Assembly: GCA_964586075.1 (NCBI GenBank)
Contig: CAZPGZ010000003.1
Coordinates: forward strand, 1 to 64,000
Direction: 5' to 3'
DNA from: JBAZLV01 sp964586075
GTDB taxonomy: Bacteria; Nitrospirota; UBA9217
Length of the DNA stretch: 64,000 bases
In this document: piece after piece, positions 34,240-42,607 of the stretch
Layout: each line of letters begins with the position of its first letter
Numbering within the stretch: position 1 is the first letter of the stretch
The notes under the pieces: generated by a model
The model's input: only the letters and a program-made list of their open reading frames with translations
What the model was told of the DNA's origin: nothing
The model's database searches: none
Translations under genes and position numbers: made by a program

Positions 34240-35343
34240 TTATGTGTTCGGATGCTTCGTCGAACTGGGAATGGGTTTTCCCATAAAGAGTGCACTGGTA
34301 GTCACACCTTTTATTGTATTCGTAAACGTGTATAGCCATAATGCGGACAGTAGCACGGTGAGGAATATGGCGTAAAATACCGTGAGAGGCGACAGATAAT
34401 ATGCCGCGATCTTCTGGCTGCAGATGGTATAGGCGGCCAGAGGAAAGATAAAGGCCCACCATCCCAGATTAAAGGGAATTCCGCCTCTCCGTAGCTGATG
34501 AATGCAGATAATGACGATGATGCCGACGATCCAAATTCCAAAACCCCAAATTACCGCGGCGCTTAGTAAAGAAGTATTTATGTCGCCCAGCAGCCCCATG
34601 GTCTGGGCATTTTTCGCCGAGTCGATGATGGCGCTGACCGCAAGGCCGACTGCGCTCAGAAAAATTCCGAACGACGGAGTCGTTTCAGCAGGGGGAAGCG
34701 GATGGTATACAAGCCGCACGAATATTATCGCGCTGATAAAAACAAACAGAAAAAAACCGATGCCGAGGAAAGCCGTGTTGGCGATAAATATGGACATGCT
34801 CCAGTCAGGCTGATATTTATGGGCAAGTTCCAGCACGGGATTTCCATTCAACAGCAAAGCCATGTTCGCAATGGGGGCCATGATCCAGGAAAAATTCATC
34901 GTTTCCGGTTCGGGGGCGACGTCTTTGCTCATAAGACGGAATGTGGTGTAGAAGGTAAAGAACATCACGCCGATGATGGCGGCAATCCAGGCAATAAAGG
35001 TGAGTATAAATACCGCATACTGGGTCAGGTACTGGCTCCAGATCACATGGATGTTCGTTCCGATAATGGTGGTGGCGACAGGCATGGTGACGAAAAAATT
35101 TGTCGCTATCGGATGATGCATGTCTCGGCGGACATATTCAAAATATTTAAACCATCGAATCAACCAGGGAACAAGAGCAAGAAAGTAGAGCACCACGGCC
35201 AGGGCCGCCAGGGCGGTGCCGGCGTACTGCAACCATGAGATGCTGTCTTTCCACAGGAATAAAATATTGCCGAGACCGCCCGTGCCCATGATAACGGCGA
35301 ACCATCCCGGAGCGAAATATTTGATCATGTGCTTCTCATGCAT
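34240..35343 (-). CDS. TDT-family (TehA/Mae1/SLAC1-type) transporter
   Basis: A 367-residue inner-membrane protein with about ten hydrophobic segments. It begins FAPGWFAVIMGTGGLG, the family signature near the N-terminus, and carries the conserved GTNIHVIW and WWAFIFPLAAYT regions. Members export sulfite, carry C4-dicarboxylates, or act as anion channels linked to tellurite resistance. The substrate cannot be chosen here. AAAGGGA lies eight bases before the ATG. Confidence 0.87.
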   Translation of the reverse strand: MHEKHMIKYFAPGWFAVIMGTGGLGNILFLWKDSISWLQYAGTALAALAVVLYFLALVPWLIRWFKYFEYVRRDMHHPIATNFFVTMPVATTIIGTNIHVIWSQYLTQYAVFILTFIAWIAAIIGVMFFTFYTTFRLMSKDVAPEPETMNFSWIMAPIANMALLLNGNPVLELAHKYQPDWSMSIFIANTAFLGIGFFLFVFISAIIFVRLVYHPLPPAETTPSFGIFLSAVGLAVSAIIDSAKNAQTMGLLGDINTSLLSAAVIWGFGIWIVGIIVIICIHQLRRGGIPFNLGWWAFIFPLAAYTICSQKIAAYYLSPLTVFYAIFLTVLLSALWLYTFTNTIKGVTTSALFMGKPIPSSTKHPNT

Positions 35344-35493
35344 GGGGAAATCCCTTTCAAGACAAGTTTCGCGTAACGGTTTTTTATCCGGCGTATTATC
35401 TCATATTCTTTGAGAAAGTAAATAGCTGGTTTATATTTTCGGGAACCGGGTATGGCATATCCATAATGGTTTATTTTAAAGAATGCCGGCAGG

Positions 35494-35522
35494 TTGACTA
35501 ATTGAAATGTTCTTATTATAAT
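35494..35522 (+). promoter_or_regulatory. sigma-70 promoter of the activase gene
   Basis: TTGACT (35494-35499), 17-base spacer, TATAAT (35517-35522). The leader of about 200 bases before the ATG at 35730 contains a hairpin, TTGCC...GGCAA around 35573-35591, but no riboswitch I recognise. Confidence 0.75.
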
Positions 35523-35729
35523 ATTCTTTATCCTAATGGATATGCGTTCCCCGCCGATGGCGACTGCATGCTTGCCCCGGTGGAGGCAACTGATAGAGCG
35601 TGCAACTGCCTGCTGCTTGTTTTTTATTGGGATTCTGATTAACAATATACGATGTTGCATTCCTGAGAACACGCTGCTTTTTTCCACACACGAATAATAC
35701 CGTACAGGGAAGTTGCTGAGGAAAAACCC

Positions 35730-38700
35730 ATGCGAAAAACCCTTTTCTTGGGAATTGATGTTGGGTCCATAACGATCAAAACCGTCCTCCTCGACGAGGA
35801 AAAAGCCATATGCTTCGAGGCCTATACCAGAATCAAGGGAGATCCGCTTCGGTCGCTGGAAAGTGAACTCAGGGTCCTTTCCGCACGGTTTCCGGAAGAC
35901 AGCATCTTCGCAGCCGGAATCACGGGCAGCGGCGGCAAGCAGGTTGCCGGCGTTCTCGGCGCCGTCTTTATTAATGAAATTCTGTCACAGTCAGCGTTTG
36001 TCGGACACTTCCATCCGGATGCCCGTAGCGCCATTGAGATGGGTGGCGAGGACGCCAAGCTGATCATTCTTGCCCGCGAAAAGAACTCTCCGGAAGTGAA
36101 CATCGAAGATTTTGCCATGAACGCCGCCTGTGCAGCGGGCACCGGTTCGTTCCTTGACCAGCAGGCTTCCCGTCTCCACCTTACCATAGAAGAGTTCAGC
36201 ACTATTGCCCTTCGATCCAAAACCCCCCCGCGCGTGGCCGGCCGGTGCAGTGTCTTTGCGAAAAGCGACATGATTCATCTTCAGCAGATTGCAACGCCGG
36301 ACTACGATATCGTAGCGGGTTTATGCTATGCCATGGCCAGGAATTTCAAGGCAACGGTGGGGCGGGGCAAAAAAATTTCCACTCCGGTCCTGTTTCTCGG
36401 CGGCGTCGCCGCGAACTTCGGAATGCGGCGGGCTTTTTACGACGTACTTGCCTTGTCCAAACAGGATATGATTGTGCCGGAGCATTTCAACACATCTGGT
36501 GCAATCGGTGCGGCCCTCATGCTGATGCGGCAGCCTTCCCAGCCGGAACAGAAGATCGTTTACCAAGGGGTAGCCGCTCTTTCCCGGTTTCTCGCTGCAC
36601 ATGAAAAAGACAGCAATGCAAGCGGCATGAGTCCGCTGATACGGCCATGCGGTGTTATGCCGAATCCGGATCAGGACACTGCGCCTGATGCGGACGCGCT
36701 GATAGACGCATACCTCGGCGTGGATGTCGGGTCTGTTTCCACAAATGTTGTCGTTATCGACGGCAGTATGCGAGTGCTGTCCAAACGATATCTGCCGACA
36801 GCGGGGAGACCAATAGAGGCGGTCAAACAGGGGCTGGCTGAAGTAGGTGCTGAAATAGGAAACCGGGTGAGAATTGCCGGGGCAGGGACCACAGGATCGG
36901 GAAGATATCTTACCGGAGACATGATCGGTGCGGATGTGGTACGGAACGAAATCACGGCACAGGCCACGGCTGCGGCTTCCATCGACCCGCTGGTGGACAC
37001 GATTTTTGAGATCGGCGGACAAGATTCGAAATACATCAGCCTGCGGGAGGGAACTGTCGTTGATTTTGAAATGAACAAAGCCTGCGCTGCGGGCACGGGC
37101 TCTTTTCTAGAAGAGCAGGCAGAGCGGCTCGGCATCCGCATCAAACAGGAGTTTGAGAGCCAAGCGTTTCAGGCAGCATCGCCGTGCCGGTTTGGAGAAC
37201 GCTGCACCGTGTTCATCGAGTCGGACCTGGTGCATGCCATGAATACCGGCGCAGACGTGCAGGAAGTGACCTCCGGACTTGCGTACTCCATAGCGTATAA
37301 CTATCTTAATAAAGTGGTCGCCGGCAGACGCATCGGGGACCGCATATTTTTCCAAGGAGGCGTCGCCGCGAACAAAGCAGTGATTGCCGCTTTCGAGAAA
37401 ATAACCGGCAAGCACATTACCGTGCCGCCGCATCACGAAGTCACGGGCGCTATCGGCGCGGCCATTCTTGCCATGCGCGAACGTCCTGAAAAAAGTGCCT
37501 TCAAGGGTTTTGATCTGAGCAAACGCGCGTACACAGTCACGACTTTTGAATGCGCCGAATGCTCGAACCGTTGCGATGTACGGCGAGTGAGCTTTGACGG
37601 AGAGAAACCTCTTTATTACGGAAGCCGGTGCGAAAAATACGATGTGAAGAAAAAGGCATCCTCCGAAGGCGCTGTGGTTGATCTGTTCGGACTGCGTGAG
37701 AAACTGTTTCTCTCAACTGCTTCAAGCTCAGCTGTTCCGGGCAATGCGCCGAGCGTCGGCATCCCCCGCATGCTCTATGTAAACGATTATATTCCTTTCT
37801 GGCAGACTTTTTTCAGCGAACTAGGGTACCGCGTGGTTCTGTCCGAACGCACCAACCGCACCCTCATCAGCCGCGCTCTAGAAGCCACGGTGGCGGAAAC
37901 CTGCTTTCCCGCGAAAGTTGCGCTTGGTCACATCCAGGATCTTCTGGATAAGCAGGTTGACATCCTGTTTCTGCCAAGCTTCATCCGTTTCCCGCCCTCT
38001 CAGGACCAATCAAGGAATGAACAGGCCTGCCCTTATGCGCAGGCGTTGCCGTATATCGCCCGGACCTCCATCCGGTTCGGGAGCACAAAGACGATCGAGC
38101 CTGTTCTGCATCTTCAGGACGAGCGGCATTTCAATAAAAGCATGCAAGAGTTGGGAACAATGCTCGGAGCGGGGAGATCTGCGATAGTAAAGGCCCGGCA
38201 GCGCGCCCAGCGTGCGCAAAAGGATTTTTCGCATGCAGTGGAGAAACATGGCCGTGATGCCCTCTCCCGTGTCAAGCCTGAAGAAAAAGTGCTTGTGCTT
38301 GTCGGACGAAACTACAATACGTGCGACCCGGGAACGAATCTGGGTCTTCCTTCCAAAATACGCGATCTGGGCGTACAAGCCATTCCCATGGATTTTCTGC
38401 CGCTCCATCATGTGGATCTTTCGGGCTATGAAAACATGTACTGGAGGTCGGGACGGAAGATTTTGGCCGCTGCACGATTCATCCGGGAACATCCCAATCT
38501 CTATCCGGTGTATATTACGAACTTCGGGTGCGGACCGGATTCCTTCATTACGCATTTTTTTCAAAACGAAATAGGAGATAAGCCGTTTTTGCAGCTTGAA
38601 ATTGACGAGCACAGCGCAGACGCCGGAGCAATTACAAGAATCGAGGCGTTTCTGGACAGCCTGAAGAACTCACGAAACGACAAAGCCCGTGTTCCTTTCA

Positions 38701-39920
38701 GTGTATCCAAAAAAGGCAACGGAACGCTTCATACAAAAAAAGTGTTTTTCCCGTACATGACCGACCATGCTTTTGTGCTTGCATCCGCTTTTCGCGCGTG
38801 CGGTGTAGAAGCCGAAGTATTGCCCGAATCTGACGAGGAGACCGTGAGGGTCGGAAGAGAATTCAGCTCGGGCCGCGAGTGCTATCCACTTACCCTCACG
38901 ACCGGGGACATGATCAAGGCTACCCGCAGGCCGGATTTTAATCCGGAAAAGACCGCTTTTTTTATGCCCACAGGAAAAGGCCCGTGCCGCTTCGGGCAGT
39001 ACCACCGTTATCAGCGGCAGGTGCTCGATCGGATCGGATTGGAGCGTGTGGAGATTATTTCGCCCATGCAGGATGAGTCAATGCATAAAGACGTGCGCAT
39101 ACTTGACAAAGACTTTGTTCTTATGGGCTGGCGGGGTGTCTTTGCGGTGGACATGCTTCAGAAGGCGCTGTGGGAATACCGGCCGTATGAAAAGCATCCG
39201 GGCCAGTCTGACGCAGTATATCAAACAGCGCTTCAAAGGGTGCTCAGCGCGATCGAGAAACGGACGGACCTCCTGTCGGTGCTGCGGGAGGCCTATGAAG
39301 ACTTTTCCGGCATCAGGATTTCGGATCGCACCAAACCCGTGATCGGCGTCGTGGGGGAGATTTATATTCGTTCAAACCGGTTCAGCAACGAAGACGTGGT
39401 GCGGCAGATTGAAATGCTCGGCGGTGAAGCTTGGGTGGCGCCGATGTCGGAGTGGCTGCTGTATCTGACCGCCACTGCAAAGGTGTCGGCGAAGATGAAT
39501 CGGTCCTGGAAGGCGCTGCTCAAAGCGTATTTGACAGGGCGGGTCCAGCACAAAGACGAACGACGCTTTCTGAACGCATTCAACGGAAATCTGCGCAGTT
39601 TGCATGAACCAAGCATTAACCAGACACTCCGTTCTGCGCGTCCCTATATTCATCATTCCTTTGAAGGCGAAGCCGTGCTGTCCGTGGGCAAGGCAATCGA
39701 TTATATAAACCGCGGTGTTTCGGGAATTGTGAATGTGATGCCGTTTACCTGTATGCCGGGCACGATCGCGAGCGCGGTGCTGAAACGCGTGCAGGAGGAG
39801 CATAATAATATTCCGCTCCTGAACATCGCCTATGAAGGCCAAGGCGACTCACAGACCATTACCCGCCTCGAAGCATTCATGCATCAGGCGAAATCGTATC
39901 AGAAATCAAGGAGGGGATGA
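35730..39920 (+). CDS. giant acyl-CoA dehydratase/BCR-type activase with DUF2229 and HgdB-like regions
   Basis: A 1396-residue cytoplasmic protein. It has two BcrAD/BadFG-type ASKHA ATPase domains, at about residues 5-265 and 330-590, each opening with a phosphate loop (LGIDVGSITIKT; LGVDVGSVSTNV) and each with GGEDAK or GGQDSKY and the Cys of ACAAGTGSFL that bridges a [4Fe-4S] cluster in the dimer. The middle is a DUF2229-type region (FECAECSNRCDVRR, YVNDYIPFW, CFPAKVALGHI). The C-terminal third resembles the HgdB/BcrBC cluster-binding fold (NFGCGPDSF, GRECYPLTLTTGD, FMPTGKGPCRFGQY). Such proteins couple ATP hydrolysis to low-potential electron transfer. No dehydratase or reductase subunits are adjacent, so the partner is unknown. 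Confidence 0.9.
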   Translation: MRKTLFLGIDVGSITIKTVLLDEEKAICFEAYTRIKGDPLRSLESELRVLSARFPEDSIFAAGITGSGGKQVAGVLGAVFINEILSQSAFVGHFHPDARSAIEMGGEDAKLIILAREKNSPEVNIEDFAMNAACAAGTGSFLDQQASRLHLTIEEFSTIALRSKTPPRVAGRCSVFAKSDMIHLQQIATPDYDIVAGLCYAMARNFKATVGRGKKISTPVLFLGGVAANFGMRRAFYDVLALSKQDMIVPEHFNTSGAIGAALMLMRQPSQPEQKIVYQGVAALSRFLAAHEKDSNASGMSPLIRPCGVMPNPDQDTAPDADALIDAYLGVDVGSVSTNVVVIDGSMRVLSKRYLPTAGRPIEAVKQGLAEVGAEIGNRVRIAGAGTTGSGRYLTGDMIGADVVRNEITAQATAAASIDPLVDTIFEIGGQDSKYISLREGTVVDFEMNKACAAGTGSFLEEQAERLGIRIKQEFESQAFQAASPCRFGERCTVFIESDLVHAMNTGADVQEVTSGLAYSIAYNYLNKVVAGRRIGDRIFFQGGVAANKAVIAAFEKITGKHITVPPHHEVTGAIGAAILAMRERPEKSAFKGFDLSKRAYTVTTFECAECSNRCDVRRVSFDGEKPLYYGSRCEKYDVKKKASSEGAVVDLFGLREKLFLSTASSSAVPGNAPSVGIPRMLYVNDYIPFWQTFFSELGYRVVLSERTNRTLISRALEATVAETCFPAKVALGHIQDLLDKQVDILFLPSFIRFPPSQDQSRNEQACPYAQALPYIARTSIRFGSTKTIEPVLHLQDERHFNKSMQELGTMLGAGRSAIVKARQRAQRAQKDFSHAVEKHGRDALSRVKPEEKVLVLVGRNYNTCDPGTNLGLPSKIRDLGVQAIPMDFLPLHHVDLSGYENMYWRSGRKILAAARFIREHPNLYPVYITNFGCGPDSFITHFFQNEIGDKPFLQLEIDEHSADAGAITRIEAFLDSLKNSRNDKARVPFSVSKKGNGTLHTKKVFFPYMTDHAFVLASAFRACGVEAEVLPESDEETVRVGREFSSGRECYPLTLTTGDMIKATRRPDFNPEKTAFFMPTGKGPCRFGQYHRYQRQVLDRIGLERVEIISPMQDESMHKDVRILDKDFVLMGWRGVFAVDMLQKALWEYRPYEKHPGQSDAVYQTALQRVLSAIEKRTDLLSVLREAYEDFSGIRISDRTKPVIGVVGEIYIRSNRFSNEDVVRQIEMLGGEAWVAPMSEWLLYLTATAKVSAKMNRSWKALLKAYLTGRVQHKDERRFLNAFNGNLRSLHEPSINQTLRSARPYIHHSFEGEAVLSVGKAIDYINRGVSGIVNVMPFTCMPGTIASAVLKRVQEEHNNIPLLNIAYEGQGDSQTITRLEAFMHQAKSYQKSRRG

Positions 39921-40232
39921 AGGGAACCCAACCTGTCTGCAAACACTATCTTCATTAATGGCTGGTTAAAACAAAAATGAATTCGGAGATGATTGCAAAA
40001 TGTAATATTCTTTTGTTTTGACGTTAGGATTTATATTTTAGTGACGACAACAGGGATACCGAAAAAGACCGAACATGGACAGATCCCGTTGATCATCAAT
40101 TTCGGAAAAGATAATCCGGTGTACAGTTTGAAAGCTTCTCCTTAAAATACAGGCGATTCAGTGAAATGCTCTTCAAGTTTTTTTGCGTAACGTAAATCTA
40201 CGACAGCAGACTAATCCGGCGGCAGCTTACTC
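39921..40232 (+). other. gap between the activase and the Tyr-X-Asn peptide locus
   Basis: No convincing gene. A GTG-initiated 34-codon frame at 40041-40145 reads like coding sequence (TTTGIPKKTEHGQIPLII) and could be a remnant or small peptide, but it has no ribosome binding site. No terminator is evident after the activase. Confidence 0.3.
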
Positions 40233-40260
40233 TTGACAAAAAGCAATTTTGTGTTACAAT
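40233..40260 (+). promoter_or_regulatory. sigma-70 promoter of the repeat-peptide operon
   Basis: TTGACA (40233-40238), 16-base spacer, TACAAT (40255-40260). Transcription should start near 40267, giving a leader of about 78 bases to the precursor ATG. Confidence 0.75.
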
Positions 40261-40289
40261 AAGTATGAAGTAATATTATTTGTCATAAA

Positions 40290-40311
40290 CAATTAAAGTT
40301 GTCAATTAAAG
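40290..40311 (+). repeat. direct repeat in the precursor leader
   Basis: CAATTAAAG occurs at 40290-40298 and 40303-40311, 13 bases apart, downstream of the predicted transcript start. ACAATT...TTGT symmetry is also present. It may be a regulator or RNA-binding site. Confidence 0.35.
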
Positions 40312-40344
40312 CGTATTGTTTTATTTGACGATAAGAGGTTCGTT

Positions 40345-40722
40345 ATGAATGACAAAATCGAAAAGCCGGAAAAATCTATTCAAAAACAGGATGCAGATAT
40401 TGAAACAAAAAAAATCAATCGGCGGGAAGCCATAAAAAACATTGCCAAGACTATTGCCGTAGCAGGTGCCTGCACGATCCCTTTTCTTTTTTCACACCGT
40501 GAAAGTGAGGCAGGCAACAAACAGTTTGCGGCAAACTCAAATTACTGCAACTATGCAAACTATAGCGATTATGCGGCCTACGGGAATTATTATAACGTGG
40601 CCAACTACGCGAACTACTATAACGTCGGCAAAGGGCTCTACCTGAACTACGCGAATTACCGGAATTACCACGACTATATCAACTACAGAAACTACGGAGA
40701 TTACGCTAACAAGTGTAAGTAG
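40345..40722 (+). CDS. putative RiPP precursor with Tyr-X-Asn/Asp triplet repeats
   Basis: A 125-residue peptide. Residues 1-24 are charged. Residues 25-31 (NRREAIK) followed by a hydrophobic stretch to about 49 resemble a twin-arginine signal. From Tyr67 to Asn122 the chain holds 16 Tyr-X-X triplets, 15 with Asn or Asp in third place; residues 101-122 are an unbroken N/D-Y-X run. There are 18 Tyr and two Cys (68, 124) in this half. The next three genes encode two radical SAM/SPASM proteins and a relative. Aromatic-X-Asn/Asp is the motif crosslinked by three-residue-cyclophane-forming radical SAM enzymes, so modification of the Tyr rings is the leading inference. AAGAGG precedes the ATG. A structural low-complexity secreted protein is the alternative. 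Confidence 0.8.
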   Translation: MNDKIEKPEKSIQKQDADIETKKINRREAIKNIAKTIAVAGACTIPFLFSHRESEAGNKQFAANSNYCNYANYSDYAAYGNYYNVANYANYYNVGKGLYLNYANYRNYHDYINYRNYGDYANKCK

Positions 40723-40743
40723 TCAGAATTCATCCCTGATCGA

Positions 40744-41727
40744 ATGGCAAACCTTCTTCTTACTACTACGTGTGTCCGCTCCTGCCCCTACTGTTTTGCA
40801 AAAAGCGAGATGAAAGAAGCAAACCCCGGAGATGTAATGTCCTGGGAAAATCTGATTTATCTTGCTGATTTTCTGGCCCTTTCCTCGGAAAAACACATCT
40901 CCCTTCTGGGAGGAGAGCCGACCCTTCATCCTGATTATGTGGATTTCCTTCTGTATCTTCTGGAGCGCGGTTTTCATATAACCACATTCACCAGCGGTAT
41001 TCTCTCGCAGGAGAGGCTGGAAGAGCTGAAACAGTTTATCACTCCGCTGCCCGTGGACCGTCTCAATTTTGTCTGTAATCTGAACGATCCGGAGCAAACA
41101 CCGGCGTCAGAAAAAGAGCAGGCGCGGATCAGCGCGTTTCTCTCTCTGATGGGACCGTGGACCATTCCGGGATTCACCATCTACCGAACTGACTTTGATC
41201 TGAAATTCATTTTTGAAAACATATCCCGCTATGACCTGCAGCGCCAGCTTCGACTCGGCATTGCCAGTCCGACTCCGAGTCATGATAACCAGTTTATCGG
41301 CGTGAACCAGCATAAACAGGTTGTTGACCGCCTGTATTCTTTTAAAAAAGAAATCGAGCAATTGCGGGTACGTCCCAGCCTCGACTGCGGATTTCCTCTC
41401 TGTGCGTTCAGCGACGAGCAGCTTGGATGGCTTTACCGCCACACGAGGCATGTGTATTTCGAGTGCGGTCCCACCATTGACATCACTCCGAACCTGGATG
41501 TTTACAATTGCTTCCCGCTTTCCCGGTTCCATAAACGGTCGATCTTTGAATTCACCACATTCAAGGAAGTCATCGATTATTACCAGAATCTGCATAACAA
41601 AGTAAGAAAAGAAATTTCCGGAATGTACGCGGAATGCGGCGCATGTCCTCACCGGGAAGAACAGCGTTGTTCCGGAGGCGGGCTCTGTAATATCATGCAC
41701 CGGTTCGTTGAAAAGACCACGGTTTAG
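40744..41727 (+). CDS. radical SAM/SPASM-like protein 1 of the repeat-peptide locus
   Basis: A 327-residue protein. CVRSCPYC (Cys10, 14, 17) is the CX3CX2C site for the SAM-binding [4Fe-4S] cluster, and LLGGEPTLHP (GGEP at 56-59) is the SAM-contact motif. The C-terminus has ECGPTIDITPNLDVYNCF and CGACPHREEQRCSGGGLC, a SPASM-like set of auxiliary-cluster Cys. It lies 21 bases after the precursor stop, in the same frame, without a visible Shine-Dalgarno sequence, suggesting re-initiation coupled to precursor translation. Probably one of two maturases; whether it binds the leader directly is unknown. Confidence 0.85.
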   Translation: MANLLLTTTCVRSCPYCFAKSEMKEANPGDVMSWENLIYLADFLALSSEKHISLLGGEPTLHPDYVDFLLYLLERGFHITTFTSGILSQERLEELKQFITPLPVDRLNFVCNLNDPEQTPASEKEQARISAFLSLMGPWTIPGFTIYRTDFDLKFIFENISRYDLQRQLRLGIASPTPSHDNQFIGVNQHKQVVDRLYSFKKEIEQLRVRPSLDCGFPLCAFSDEQLGWLYRHTRHVYFECGPTIDITPNLDVYNCFPLSRFHKRSIFEFTTFKEVIDYYQNLHNKVRKEISGMYAECGACPHREEQRCSGGGLCNIMHRFVEKTTV

Positions 41728-41743
41728 GCAGGAAAAATAACGA

Positions 41744-42586
41744 ATGAATTTCCCAAACATTGTTTGTCCATATGACCAGGACCTTTTAAAGCGGCTGAAA
41801 GGGTATGGAATTGCCATCCGTGTTTCCGATCCGTCAGAGATCATGCAGGCAGCGGCCGCGTCAAAGGCCTCAACACGCAACAACCTGCAGAATGTTATCG
41901 TCGAATCACGGGAGACGATGGATGCTTTCAAGTTTCAGAATGAATGGCTCGGCATTCCTCTCGCTCTTTTTTTCCCGGAAATGGGAAAGTTCCGCAACCT
42001 GGGGAAAAAACTGGAGCAGATCCGAAAACTGAAAGCCCATATTTATCTCCCGGCTGAACGCGATGAAAATCTTACTTCCTGCCGGATCCTGTCTTCACTG
42101 GGGATCACTTCCTGTCTTACCTTCTCACAAGACAAGGCTCCAAACTGGGACTTCCTGGCGGACCTTATGACCTACGCGGTTCTCGGATCTGTCGCGCATG
42201 CCCCTCTGGAACCGTTTGAGCATATCCGCGGGAACTATGAAGCGAAGCAATACGCTGATTGGGGCTCCGTTTGTTTTGATAATCCGCGCGAATATCTCCA
42301 TGTCGATGCACGAGGGCGGGTGGCACTTTCGAAGGAGGAACTCGCACAGGGAATATTCATAGCCGATGATATTGTGAAACTGAAAAATCCAATGGATTGC
42401 CCTGAATACGCGGAGCGGACGAATGTTCGGAAGCGTTTTTTTCTGGAGGACCATCCATGCACACGGTGCGAAGGATGGAAGGTCTGCCTGGGGAATTTTT
42501 TGCGCGACGGAAAGCCTGCCGACGGTTGCCGGGAGTTCTGCCGAGAGCTGCTGGAAGCGCTGGATCAAAAAAAACAGACCCAGTAA
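41744..42586 (+). CDS. radical-SAM-like protein lacking the SAM-cluster cysteines
   Basis: A 280-residue protein between the two radical SAM genes. It has no CX3CX2C motif; the N-terminus is MNFPNIVCPYDQDLL. The C-terminal region has HVDARGRVALSK, then CTRCEGWKVC and CREFC, resembling the SPASM part of its neighbours. This suggests a pseudo-radical-SAM partner that may hold auxiliary Fe-S clusters, bind the precursor, or form a complex with one of the enzymes. Inactive radical SAM paralogues are known in other peptide-maturation loci. A weak AGGA precedes the ATG, 16 bases after the previous stop. Confidence 0.7.
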   Translation: MNFPNIVCPYDQDLLKRLKGYGIAIRVSDPSEIMQAAAASKASTRNNLQNVIVESRETMDAFKFQNEWLGIPLALFFPEMGKFRNLGKKLEQIRKLKAHIYLPAERDENLTSCRILSSLGITSCLTFSQDKAPNWDFLADLMTYAVLGSVAHAPLEPFEHIRGNYEAKQYADWGSVCFDNPREYLHVDARGRVALSKEELAQGIFIADDIVKLKNPMDCPEYAERTNVRKRFFLEDHPCTRCEGWKVCLGNFLRDGKPADGCREFCRELLEALDQKKQTQ

Positions 42587-42607
42587 CGTGAAGCGAAAGA
42601 GGTTGAC

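Noticed and set aside
35523..35729. Cobalamin-type riboswitch in the activase leader
   Set aside because: A CCGGTG string and a short hairpin are present, but the rest of the conserved core is missing.
40345..41727. TAG as a pyrrolysine codon joining precursor and maturase
   Set aside because: No pylTSBCD genes are in the window and re-initiation explains the layout; only readthrough as a minor product remains possible.
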